Of a stretch of DNA of 64,000 bases, positions 42,886 to 50,970 are shown one piece after another (the stretch's first letter is position 1; each line of letters starts with the position of its first letter). The notes under the pieces were generated by a model. It was not told the origin of the DNA and ran no database searches. It saw only the letters and a program-made list of their open reading frames with translations. The DNA comes from Bdellovibrio bacteriovorus (GTDB lineage: Bacteria; Bdellovibrionota; Bdellovibrionia; Bdellovibrionales; Bdellovibrionaceae): NCBI RefSeq assembly GCF_002208115.1, contig NZ_CP020946.1, positions 124,001 through 188,000 of the forward strand. The letters are read 5' to 3'. The position numbers and the translations under genes were made by a program.

Positions 42886-44337
42886 TTAATAAGCGGGGAT
42901 GGTTAGGCTATAGGCCCTCAAGTAGTCAAAGTACAAATCAACCGCGGCGATCTCTTTGGGGGTTGCGCGGATATCGTAGATGGAGAGCGGCAGATACTTG
43001 TCCCCCAGCTTCAGATGTTTGGGCGTACTGTCCGTGTCGTTGTAGACCACCTCAATGGCGATGTCTTTGGTGCTGATTTTGCTAACACGAGACATATAGT
43101 CGTACTCGAATTCAAGTTTGGATCCATTGGGTTTGATAACAGAGATCATGCGATCATCATCGTTGTAGGTCATGGAAAACTTGTAGCGATCCACGACAAC
43201 ACCGGCCGCGACGTTTTCGTGGATGGCTTCCGCTACCAGAGAACGACCTGCGCCGACACGGTATTTGTAGAAGTAATTTTCCAGGACATTGGAGATCTTC
43301 ACCACCAGTCCTCGGTCGTTGCGCACAATCTTAGTCAGCACATCGCCATTCAGCCTGCGTTCTTTGACCTCAATCACATTGCCGTGCTCGTCATATTTGA
43401 ATTCTCTGCGAACGGCATCTTCGTCAAGCTCTGCCGCAAGAATTCTGCGATTGTCCATCGAATAGGTGTAGGAATAGGCTTTTTCAACGATCACATCGTT
43501 GTCACATTTCTTCGTAACTTTGACGGCATAGCGGGGAGGCTTTTTGGACTGGTCAACTTTATAGGAATAGTCTTCCGCACAGATGTCAGTGCCTTTCAAC
43601 GCCAGCACCCAGTCGTTGGAGTTGTATGAAAGAAGAATTTCTTTTCCGTTGGGCCAGATGGCCTTTTTCATGTTGTTGTTCTTTTCGTAAGAGTACTTAT
43701 AGGTGTTGCCCCAGAAGTTGGTGGCGCTGACCAGATTTTCACCTTGATACTCATACTTTCCAACCACCTGGGTCGGGGCTTTTGCACCTTTGTTCTTGAA
43801 GGTGATAGTTTGGACAAAGCCTGTCGGCGTTGCTTCAATCGTCACCACACGTCCGGAACTGTCGACAAGCTCTTTAGGCAGGCCGCGTTCATTGTACTTA
43901 AGTGCGACAAAGTCGCCGTTCTTTTTCACTTCCTGCAGTTTTCCGTGACTGTTAAATGTTTCAATCGTGCCGTCGGTGAAAACACGCTGGAAGACGTCGC
44001 CGGCTTTGCGGATAGTGCCGGGGCCCCCGGTGGTGGAGCGATAGTCTGAGCCCATTTTTTTGTATTCATGCTCCTGCCCGTCGCCGCAGTGGCGGATGGT
44101 GATTGCGTCTTCGTGATTGATCAGAACTGTCTCCAAGTCTGTGCACCAGCCGTAGCCAAACCATCCTTTGAAAGTGGAGCGACTGTTATATGTGCGCTCC
44201 AGCTTCACGCGCAGATCCAAACCTTTTCCGTCGAAATCAATCCAGGAATGCATGAATGAACCTGTGGAGGTATCAACCAATGCGTGGGCTTGAGATAATA
44301 CTGACAAAGCCAGAATGAATACAGCGACCTTCTTCAT
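42886..44337 (-). CDS. Secreted short RHS-repeat protein without toxin tip
   Basis: A 483-residue protein with a signal peptide (MKKVAVFILALSVLSQAHA). ATG 44337 follows GGGAG. The N-terminus has the DUF6531-like start of RHS proteins (DTSTGSFMHSWIDFDGKGLD, RTYNSRSTFKGWFGYGWCTD). It continues with YD-like repeats such as YNERGLPKELVDSSGR, YDEHGNVIEVKER and YDYMSRVSKISTKD. Typical RHS toxins exceed 1000 residues and end with a core motif and a variable toxin; both are absent here. It could be a truncated or a minimal RHS cage, or an adhesin. Confidence 0.85.
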   Translation of the reverse strand: MKKVAVFILALSVLSQAHALVDTSTGSFMHSWIDFDGKGLDLRVKLERTYNSRSTFKGWFGYGWCTDLETVLINHEDAITIRHCGDGQEHEYKKMGSDYRSTTGGPGTIRKAGDVFQRVFTDGTIETFNSHGKLQEVKKNGDFVALKYNERGLPKELVDSSGRVVTIEATPTGFVQTITFKNKGAKAPTQVVGKYEYQGENLVSATNFWGNTYKYSYEKNNNMKKAIWPNGKEILLSYNSNDWVLALKGTDICAEDYSYKVDQSKKPPRYAVKVTKKCDNDVIVEKAYSYTYSMDNRRILAAELDEDAVRREFKYDEHGNVIEVKERRLNGDVLTKIVRNDRGLVVKISNVLENYFYKYRVGAGRSLVAEAIHENVAAGVVVDRYKFSMTYNDDDRMISVIKPNGSKLEFEYDYMSRVSKISTKDIAIEVVYNDTDSTPKHLKLGDKYLPLSIYDIRATPKEIAAVDLYFDYLRAYSLTIPAY

Positions 44338-44451
44338 GAACACTCCCTGATGCAAAACTATTATCTATTTATTTTTTTGGTCCTGTAAAAAGAAAAAGTT
44401 TCGACTTGGACTGAGGTGTGAATGTAACCTCGTTGAAGTAGGTAGGTGATC

Positions 44452-44700
44452 ATGTTTGCAAAATTGATTGCAGTGGTGACGTTTGTATTTAGCTTCTGTG
44501 CTTATGCCTCTGATCCTAATATAGACAGTTACAAAAAAGCCGGCGAATGTTTCACGGACAGTCCCAAAGAAAAGTGTGTGTACTGTCCTGAAAAGAAAAA
44601 GTTCATACCACTTCCGTCCAGCTCTGCGGACACAACTCCGAAAGATAGCGACTACGAATTTATCGACAAGGCCGCGCCTGTTGAGGATGGTAAGCAGTAA
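44452..44700 (+). CDS. Small secreted protein with CxxC
   Basis: An 82-residue protein from ATG 44452, behind AGGTAGGTG; a GTG two codons upstream is less likely. It has a signal peptide (MFAKLIAVVTFVFSFCAYA) and then ECFTDSPKEKCVYCPEKKK with three Cys including a CVYC pair. The stop shares its last A with the ATG of the next gene (TAATG), so the two are translationally coupled. Its role may be linked to the lytic transglycosylase that follows. Confidence 0.7.
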   Translation: MFAKLIAVVTFVFSFCAYASDPNIDSYKKAGECFTDSPKEKCVYCPEKKKFIPLPSSSADTTPKDSDYEFIDKAAPVEDGKQ

Positions 44701-45515
44701 TGAAACGTCAGTCTGCTTTTGTTGTTCTTGTTGTGTGTGTGCTGGCGTTTGCAACTCCTGACACTTCTTATGGTATGGCAAAGACCATCAACTTCCTGTC
44801 AGCCGCGGGAAGCAAGATCGCAGATCTGTTCGGAAAAGCCAAAGGGGCCTTCAGCAGTTGCACGAACTGCGAGTCTGGCTATGATGGGCCCAAGCCGCCG
44901 GATTCAGCAGGGCTGCCGAAGTGGCAGATGCATCCACAAGGACAAGCTTGGACGAAGTATACTCTTGATGCGATTGATAAAGAGGGTCTGGCTAGTCTTA
45001 ATCCCCGCGATGCTAAGAATTATTGTCCAAACTGGGATAAGTTGACGTTAGAGCAAAGACGCCAGTTTTGGTTGGTTTTGGTGGCCAAACTGTCGGAAAT
45101 TGAAAGTTCATTCCGTCCAACGTTGTCTTTTCAGGAGACAAAAGGGCGATCGCGTGGAACTTCAAGCAATGGTTTGTTGCAGATGAGCGTGAAGCAGTGT
45201 TCGAATCTGCAGACTTCGGCAGACACCTATGATTCTCAGAAAAATCTGTCTTGCGGAGTCGAACTTATGAAGCGTTTGATTACCCAGACGGGAGAAATTG
45301 GTACAGGCGGGAATAGTGGTCTTTGCAAGAACTGGCAACCGTTCTGTGATAATCCCAAGCACTATGTGGCGCAAACAAGGGCCAATAAAGCCGCTATCTT
45401 ACGCACGACTCGAGCAATTCCATTTTGTAGAATTGGTTACACAGAGCCTGCCCTGAATCCGAAGCCAGAGTCAAATACGACACCGGCTCCAGCAACGACC
45501 GAAGGCGCCAGATAG
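44700..45515 (+). CDS. Secreted SLT-type lytic transglycosylase
   Basis: A 271-residue protein with a signal peptide (cut near SYGMA). The middle region is a lysozyme-like SLT fold: LVAKLSEIESSFRPTLSF supplies the catalytic Glu in the usual E-S-x-F context, and SSNGLLQMSVKQC the following GLLQMS motif. Several Cys flank it, including C-x2-C (CTNC) and pairs around NLSCGVELM and LCKNWQPFC. The tail is Pro/Thr-rich. It should cleave peptidoglycan glycan strands in the periplasm of its host or prey. It is coupled by a one-base overlap to the small protein upstream. Confidence 0.88.
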   Translation: MKRQSAFVVLVVCVLAFATPDTSYGMAKTINFLSAAGSKIADLFGKAKGAFSSCTNCESGYDGPKPPDSAGLPKWQMHPQGQAWTKYTLDAIDKEGLASLNPRDAKNYCPNWDKLTLEQRRQFWLVLVAKLSEIESSFRPTLSFQETKGRSRGTSSNGLLQMSVKQCSNLQTSADTYDSQKNLSCGVELMKRLITQTGEIGTGGNSGLCKNWQPFCDNPKHYVAQTRANKAAILRTTRAIPFCRIGYTEPALNPKPESNTTPAPATTEGAR

Positions 45516-46937
45516 TTATTGTGACCCTTCCAATGATTCCAAGGCTTCATCGGCGATGAGGCGCACCTGTTTGGCGCAGCTGCCCACGACACTTCTTTTG
45601 ATGCGATAGATGGAATTAAGCTCTGCTTCGATATCCCCAGCGGCTTCCGAGGGCGTGTACTCGCTGCTTTTGGATTTTGGTGCAGGCCCCAGGCTTAACA
45701 GTGCTTGGTTGGCGCGATTCAGTGAGGCATTGAGGCTTGCGGCTTTGGTGGCATGGCCCTTCAGGGTTTCCTGCAGCTTTGAGTACGCCAGCTGTAGCTT
45801 CTTTTGTGCCTGTGTCGTCTGATCGACGACTTTTTGTTGGGCATTGTTTTTACGCTCGCTGGAGGCTTTTTCGATTTCCTGCATGTGCGTACCGGAAAGA
45901 TTCAGCGTGTTTTCTGCCTCGTCAATGACGACACGCAGATTCTGAATCTTCTTTTCAAGAACATCCTGACGCTGACGGGCGGCTTCGTTCACCGCGATTC
46001 TCTGCTGGTCAAAGTCGCTCATGCAAGAGTGATAGAAAGCCACCAGCTGCTGACGCTTTTCTTTGGCTTTGCCGATGTAAGTGGCAGGCGTCGTGTTGGC
46101 GCCAGGGTAAAGCTGAACAAACTCTTGTTGCAACTTTGCCAGTTCAGCAACGCACTTTCTTTTCGCCGCAGACTCGGACAGCATGATCAGCGTGCGGGCG
46201 CGGTCACGGTGGGACTGGGTTAGTTGCCCTTGCAGCTCCAATACCTCATCTCCCTTGCGGCGGATGATTTCTTTTACTTGGTTCTGTTCATTCTGAAAAC
46301 TGACCAGTTGTTCGCGGCTGTCGCGCTCCAGCTGCAGTTTGTTTTCATTCAGTGTCTCGCGGGCTTCGGAAAGCTCTTTTTCAGTGTCAGTCATCATCTG
46401 GCTGAATTCATCCTGGTCGGCGATGCGTTCTTTGTTCAGCTCGTTCAGTTCCTCCTGAAGGTCTTTGATCTCTTCCGTGATCTTGTCTTTCTCGCTAAAG
46501 TAATCACGACCATTCATCTGTGGGCATGGTCCTTCTTTGCCCGCTAGGGCCGTGGCAGGAACACCCATCATAACAGCAAACGATGACAGAGCATCATAGG
46601 ACGACGTTCCTGACTGTTCGGCGCATTGTTTGGCTTTGGTGACGCAATCAGAGCTGCCGGAAAGACCGCCCTTGCGGCAGGCTTCGGCGATCTTGCGATT
46701 GGATTCATCAATCTTTTCGACCGCCTTCTGGCAAGCTTGCGCCTCTTTATCGGCTTTCGCTGCGGCGGCTTGTTCGGCGCGGTGCTTGATCTTGTCTTCA
46801 AGCTCGCGCTCCTTCAGATCGTGTTTCTTCTTTTCCGCGATAGCTTCTGATTTTTTTGGAGCTGGCTTATCGTCTGCAAAGGAGGTGCAGGTTGCAAATA
46901 GTAGAACCCAACAGATCGTCTTGATAATGACCGTCAT
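45516..46937 (-). CDS. Secreted coiled-coil protein
   Basis: About 473 residues from ATG 46937, which follows AAAGGAT; an ATG six codons earlier (46955) overlaps the upstream stop as TAATG and is an alternative. A signal peptide (ends near TSFA) is followed by very long, charged helices with heptad spacing (KITEEIKDLQEELNELNKER, LEKKIQNLRVVIDEAENTL). Nine or so Cys are scattered outside the helices. No family is recognised. It forms a two-gene unit with the Cys-rich protein upstream and converges with the lytic transglycosylase, whose stop abuts its own. Confidence 0.8.
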   Translation of the reverse strand: MTVIIKTICWVLLFATCTSFADDKPAPKKSEAIAEKKKHDLKERELEDKIKHRAEQAAAAKADKEAQACQKAVEKIDESNRKIAEACRKGGLSGSSDCVTKAKQCAEQSGTSSYDALSSFAVMMGVPATALAGKEGPCPQMNGRDYFSEKDKITEEIKDLQEELNELNKERIADQDEFSQMMTDTEKELSEARETLNENKLQLERDSREQLVSFQNEQNQVKEIIRRKGDEVLELQGQLTQSHRDRARTLIMLSESAAKRKCVAELAKLQQEFVQLYPGANTTPATYIGKAKEKRQQLVAFYHSCMSDFDQQRIAVNEAARQRQDVLEKKIQNLRVVIDEAENTLNLSGTHMQEIEKASSERKNNAQQKVVDQTTQAQKKLQLAYSKLQETLKGHATKAASLNASLNRANQALLSLGPAPKSKSSEYTPSEAAGDIEAELNSIYRIKRSVVGSCAKQVRLIADEALESLEGSQ

Positions 46938-46954
46938 TGTTGCGGATCCTTTCA

Positions 46955-48472
46955 TTACGGAAGCAGGCTGTGCTTCACAGCCTCATATCGATTTTTTACT
47001 TTAAGCCAGATATTTGAATGGGGACCCGTTATTCCGTCCACACCACTGGGAACTCCGTTTCCAGCAAGGCCGCGATAGGTGCCGGGTGCACCAGATTTGG
47101 GCAGGAATCTTTCTAGATCTGGATTTGATCCCATTTGATAGCCGGAAAGCGCTTTATAAGTTTTCTCTCCACCTTGATCTTCCAGATCTACTTTTTCGTA
47201 TGTCTTTTCAGGTTCACCCTTGGTGCCAGAGGCAGATTGAGTGCCTGCCAGGATGTTGGTGTTAGGGCCCGGCTTTGCGCCTTTAAGACGCTTTTGGAGG
47301 CCACCCTGAAGATTCGGGGAGCCTAAGCTTGCTCCTGAGCCTTGGCGGCCGTCGACACTGTAGTCCGGCCCTGAAGGTGGGCGCTGGGCATGACCTTGAA
47401 GCCCAGCAAAGCCTACTTGGTCGCGGATGGCTGCGGTGCTACTTGGTTTGCCGATCTTGCGGCCTTCGCTTGTCATGTAAGGGGCCACTGATTCCTCAGT
47501 GGCTTTTTGATTCATACATTCTGGAGCTGTTGGGGTCTTTGAGCATATACAAACTCGGTTCGAGGTCATGTCGGGATGACTGCAATCCATTTTCGCTTGT
47601 TGCGCGCATCCGACCGCTGTCGGATCCGTCGCACAGATGTCAGGACTGCCAGTTCCGTTCGAAAGCATTGAGCATGCCTCGGAGTTGGCCTTGAGAGTTG
47701 CAAAGTTCTGAGCCGCAGCTGCAGCTTGGGTCATTTTTGTTGAGAAGCCTTGGCAGGAGGATAGGTTTCCAGCCATGGCCGTGCGGGCACTGGCGGTAGT
47801 TGATACAGAAGATTGGCTACCACTGCATTTCGGGATCAGCGGGGCTGAGCATGCCGACACGCAGCTGTTTACGGAGGTGCCGCAAAGCTGGCGATACCCC
47901 ATCACCGCCACATTGGCGGCTTGGGCAACACGGCCCATCTTAGAGCAGCTTTCCTGAATACCCGCAGCAGACTTCTGACCGGCAATCACGCTGACCTCGG
48001 TGATCGCATTCATCGCGGCACTGAGGCCGGAGCCATTCTCATCGCAAGCACTGGCCGCCTTGAGAGTGGCTTGTTCGCAAGCGCCAACCTCGGCGTCGTA
48101 GTCTTCGCGGCATTGTTGGGCTGGAGGTGGATTTTCTTCGGCGGTAGTCGCTGGGCCGTCCGGAATTGTGCCGGGTTTGTCGGGAGGAGCTGGGCTGGGA
48201 GCGGGGGAGGGGCTTGTGCTTGTTCCGGGCCCATCTGATGGTAATAGGTTGTCTGACTCAAGTAAATTTTGTGAATTACTGAGCTTCTTTTCTTGTTCTA
48301 CACAATATCTATAGCACTGCTTGAATTCTTCCTGCCGGGTCTTAATATCGCGAACTACGGTGAACACGCTATCGCAATCAGCGACGCACTTCTGGCTTGC
48401 CTGAGTGGGTAAATATGACAGCCATGTAATGAAAGAAATTAGCCTGAAAGTACTGATAAGATTTGTGAACAT
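46955..48472 (-). CDS. Large secreted Cys-rich protein
   Basis: About 505 residues from ATG 48472; longer frames reach into intergenic DNA without a ribosome site. A signal peptide (FRLISFITWLSYLPTQAS) is followed by a Cys-rich section (CVADCDSVF, CYRYC), a Pro/Ser linker, and a region with over fifteen further Cys (SCVSACSAPLIPKC, RVCICSKTPTAPEC). The C-terminal third is Gly/Pro/Ser-rich and lacks Cys. Many disulphides suggest a rigid extracellular or periplasmic structure. No known domain is recognised. Confidence 0.75.
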   Translation of the reverse strand: MFTNLISTFRLISFITWLSYLPTQASQKCVADCDSVFTVVRDIKTRQEEFKQCYRYCVEQEKKLSNSQNLLESDNLLPSDGPGTSTSPSPAPSPAPPDKPGTIPDGPATTAEENPPPAQQCREDYDAEVGACEQATLKAASACDENGSGLSAAMNAITEVSVIAGQKSAAGIQESCSKMGRVAQAANVAVMGYRQLCGTSVNSCVSACSAPLIPKCSGSQSSVSTTASARTAMAGNLSSCQGFSTKMTQAAAAAQNFATLKANSEACSMLSNGTGSPDICATDPTAVGCAQQAKMDCSHPDMTSNRVCICSKTPTAPECMNQKATEESVAPYMTSEGRKIGKPSSTAAIRDQVGFAGLQGHAQRPPSGPDYSVDGRQGSGASLGSPNLQGGLQKRLKGAKPGPNTNILAGTQSASGTKGEPEKTYEKVDLEDQGGEKTYKALSGYQMGSNPDLERFLPKSGAPGTYRGLAGNGVPSGVDGITGPHSNIWLKVKNRYEAVKHSLLP

Positions 48473-48790
48473 ACCGTTACAATCGGACGGGCTATTTGTC
48501 GGCTGAATAGATATAAAGATTAATTGTTTATAATATAGTCGATGTATAGGAGATTCGGGTGGGCCGGGATTCATAGAAACAGAAGAGGGCCTTAAGTTGG
48601 TGAGCATTACGCGTGCTGGAACTGGTAGAGGCGGGAAGAGCTGCAACAAAGAGGGTCTTCTGTCCAGGATAGATGCTCACTATAACTTTATCAGACCCTT
48701 TCTTGAGTAGTGCGGTACCTAGTGTAGTTTGATGTGCACTATTCTGTGCTGCAACGATGGTTTTTAGTTCTATGCCTTCATTGGTTCCTA
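48473..48790. other. 318-base non-coding stretch between divergent genes
   Basis: AT-rich near 48500-48540, with TATAAT at 48529-48534 but no matching -35 box. A 91-codon minus-strand frame (48528-48803) has a TTG start, rare codons and no signal peptide; it overlaps the start of the trypsin-like gene and is not counted as a gene. It may be a remnant. Confidence 0.4.
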
Positions 48791-49588
48791 ATGAAAAGCT
48801 CAATGTTCCTTTTTCTATTTTTGGTTTTATGCAGCTGCCAAGACAGTGGGGTGACGTCTACATTTGCCATTTCTTCAGATTCATCAATTATCAGAGGTGA
48901 GAACGTCGAGCCTCAAAGCGAAATTGCGCAAAGCTCTGTCGTTCTGACCACGTATTTTGAGAAAGATGGAAAAGTAGTTTATAAGAGTCGATGCTCCGGA
49001 GTACTAATCTCGCTAAGAAGTGTACTTACCGCGGCTCACTGTTTTATTCCGGACAACGTTGAGTATGCTTCGAGTCGGACATACGTCACATTTCTCGTGA
49101 ATTTGGAGAATATAAAGGGATCAGACTCTCAATGGATTCAGTCTTGGGTGGCAAACCGTCAATATATCGATGGAAAAAAAGATCCGGAAAACGACATCGC
49201 AATTGCCCTTCTAAAAAGCGATGCTCCAAGTCCTTATAAACCTGCAAAGATTGCGAGAGCGGACCAGGTGCCAAAGCCTGGAGATTTCATTACTTCCGCC
49301 GGCTATGGGATTTCTTCTGAAGTTCCGAGGGTGGAATCAAATAGGTTGAAGAAGGTTCAGCTGAGGGTTCAAGGAGTCTACTACGCAATCGTTGTGGTAA
49401 ATGAGACAGACCAGGGCTCTTCCTGCTTTGGAGACTCTGGTGGTCCGTCCTTTATTGATAGTGAAGATGGATTGATTTTATATGGAATCAACGTAAGTGG
49501 GCGAGGAGTAAACGGGAAGCATTGCAATCAGAGCGGGTCAATCTTACTGCTCTCATTTCATCGCAGTTTCATTGCCCCATATCTATAG
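48791..49588 (+). CDS. Trypsin-like (S1) serine protease lipoprotein, intact catalytic triad
   Basis: A 265-residue protein from ATG 48791, supported because its Cys16 lipobox (FLVLCSC) and triad positions then match those of the downstream paralogue exactly. The S1 catalytic residues are His83 (VLTAAHCF), Asp135 (ENDIAIAL) and Ser216 (SSCFGDSGGPSF). The chain ends RSFIAPYL. As a lipoprotein it would sit on the membrane surface and digest proteins outside the cytoplasm. No clear ribosome site was seen, and the AT-rich codon use differs from the surrounding chromosome. Confidence 0.85.
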   Translation: MKSSMFLFLFLVLCSCQDSGVTSTFAISSDSSIIRGENVEPQSEIAQSSVVLTTYFEKDGKVVYKSRCSGVLISLRSVLTAAHCFIPDNVEYASSRTYVTFLVNLENIKGSDSQWIQSWVANRQYIDGKKDPENDIAIALLKSDAPSPYKPAKIARADQVPKPGDFITSAGYGISSEVPRVESNRLKKVQLRVQGVYYAIVVVNETDQGSSCFGDSGGPSFIDSEDGLILYGINVSGRGVNGKHCNQSGSILLLSFHRSFIAPYL

Positions 49589-49616
49589 ATCTCTTTGAAA
49601 ATAGTAAATGCAGGTA

Positions 49617-49638
49617 TGTTTGTAATGATATACAAACA
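49617..49638. promoter_or_regulatory. Perfect 8-bp inverted repeat before the pseudoprotease gene
   Basis: TGTTTGTA and TACAAACA flank six bases, 40 bases upstream of ATG 49679. It might be an operator or an mRNA hairpin between the two trypsin-like genes; there is no T run. Confidence 0.45.
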
Positions 49639-49678
49639 GGAAGTCTGATAAGGTTCCCCAAAAAATTTGAGGACCAGC

Positions 49679-50965
49679 ATGCGGAACCTATCGATCCTAA
49701 TTCTTTCTCTGTTCGCAATTTCGTGTAGTAATTCATCCAACAATTATCACGTCAGTGTTGAAGAGCAGTCCGCTATCATCGGCGGATCCCCAGTTGTTAA
49801 AACGAGTCCGATTGCCACTGGTACCGTTGGTGTTGGCGTGGTTTTTTATAACAAAGATCAGGTTGTGGCACGTACGCAGTGCTCGGGTGTGCTGATTTCT
49901 ACCAAAGCAGTGTTAACTGCTGCGAGTTGTTTCTTTAAGCAAGGTGTAGCGACTAATTCCTATAAAGCTTTTGTCTTCTATGGAACAATTGTGAATGATC
50001 CCACCACCGTAACGGAGTGGGCGGGTAAGGTCGTCGTTCATCCGAACTACAACCCAGCAAATCCAGCGATGCAGTACAGAGATCTGGCTGTTGTTGAACT
50101 TGCCAAGCCAGCAAATAAACTTTATCAGCCAGTCAAGATTCTGAATGATCTTAGTAAAATCAGAGTGGGATCTACCCTTCTTTTTGCGGGCTTCGGGGTC
50201 GATAGCCTAGAGCCATTCCGTTATTCCAGTGTCATGAGATCCGCATTGATGTCGGTCCAAAAAGTAGGGATTTCTGAGTTTGAGATTGCTCCAACCAAGT
50301 ATTCTCGAGTGTGCGTTGGTGACGCTGGAGGACCCGTATTCCTGAATACAACTGCCGGTATAGAGCTTGTGGGCGTGAATCGAAGCAATTTCAGTGGTGA
50401 AGGTGCGGATCAGTGTCAGACTGCCATTGGAGTTGCACGTATTGATTTCAACAAGGGATTCTTGGCTCCTTATCTGCAAGACAACAGAAGAAAACTTTAT
50501 GTGTTGTCGGCAGTTACGGACAGGGGCTATCCAGTTCTTCAGATGGGTTATGGGCCCAATCGTGAATCGGTAGTTAAGCAGTTCGAGTATGGCGCGGCAA
50601 TCAGACGGTACGTGAAGGAAGCTATTGAATGTAGCGAAGGCTGGGTTGCTACTGTTAATCATGCTCACTACAGAGTTCATGGCGCTTCATGTGGTGCTAC
50701 TACGAAGGAACAATCACTTAGCAAGGCTCTGGAGAAGTGCCGCCAGGCAAATTCTCAATGTGGTGTCGCAGCAGCGGATCACAATATGTCGGTTTCTTGG
50801 GGCTACTTTGTGCCTGGTGATCATCTCGAAGTGCCGGACTATTTCTTCTTTGACGGGAAAAGTGACGGGGGTGGTGAGCACTGTGCCTTTGGCCAAAACT
50901 GCACTCCAATGGGTGCCGCAATGCTGAATCGTCTGGGCTTTGTCGATATCACAGGTAGACGATAA
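49679..50965 (+). CDS. Trypsin-like pseudoprotease lipoprotein with C-terminal extension
   Basis: A 428-residue protein from ATG 49679, behind GAGGA, with a lipobox ending at Cys16 (LFAISC). The first 265 residues are a trypsin-like fold homologous to the protease just upstream, ending GFLAPYL where that one ends APYL. However the catalytic His is Ser83 (VLTAASCF) and the catalytic Ser is Ala216 (CVGDAGGPVF), with only Asp135 (YRDLAVVE) kept. So it should not cleave peptides. The extra 163 residues have a Cys-rich pattern (ALEKCRQANSQCGVAAADHN) that recalls DUF4189-type domains. It may bind rather than cut a target or regulate its neighbour. Confidence 0.88.
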   Translation: MRNLSILILSLFAISCSNSSNNYHVSVEEQSAIIGGSPVVKTSPIATGTVGVGVVFYNKDQVVARTQCSGVLISTKAVLTAASCFFKQGVATNSYKAFVFYGTIVNDPTTVTEWAGKVVVHPNYNPANPAMQYRDLAVVELAKPANKLYQPVKILNDLSKIRVGSTLLFAGFGVDSLEPFRYSSVMRSALMSVQKVGISEFEIAPTKYSRVCVGDAGGPVFLNTTAGIELVGVNRSNFSGEGADQCQTAIGVARIDFNKGFLAPYLQDNRRKLYVLSAVTDRGYPVLQMGYGPNRESVVKQFEYGAAIRRYVKEAIECSEGWVATVNHAHYRVHGASCGATTKEQSLSKALEKCRQANSQCGVAAADHNMSVSWGYFVPGDHLEVPDYFFFDGKSDGGGEHCAFGQNCTPMGAAMLNRLGFVDITGRR

Positions 50966-50970
50966 AAGTA

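Noticed and set aside
48528-48803. A 91-codon minus-strand frame between the Cys-rich and trypsin-like genes
   Set aside because: TTG start overlapping the neighbour, no export signal, rare codons and no recognisable domain. It could be a decayed remnant but cannot be supported as a gene.
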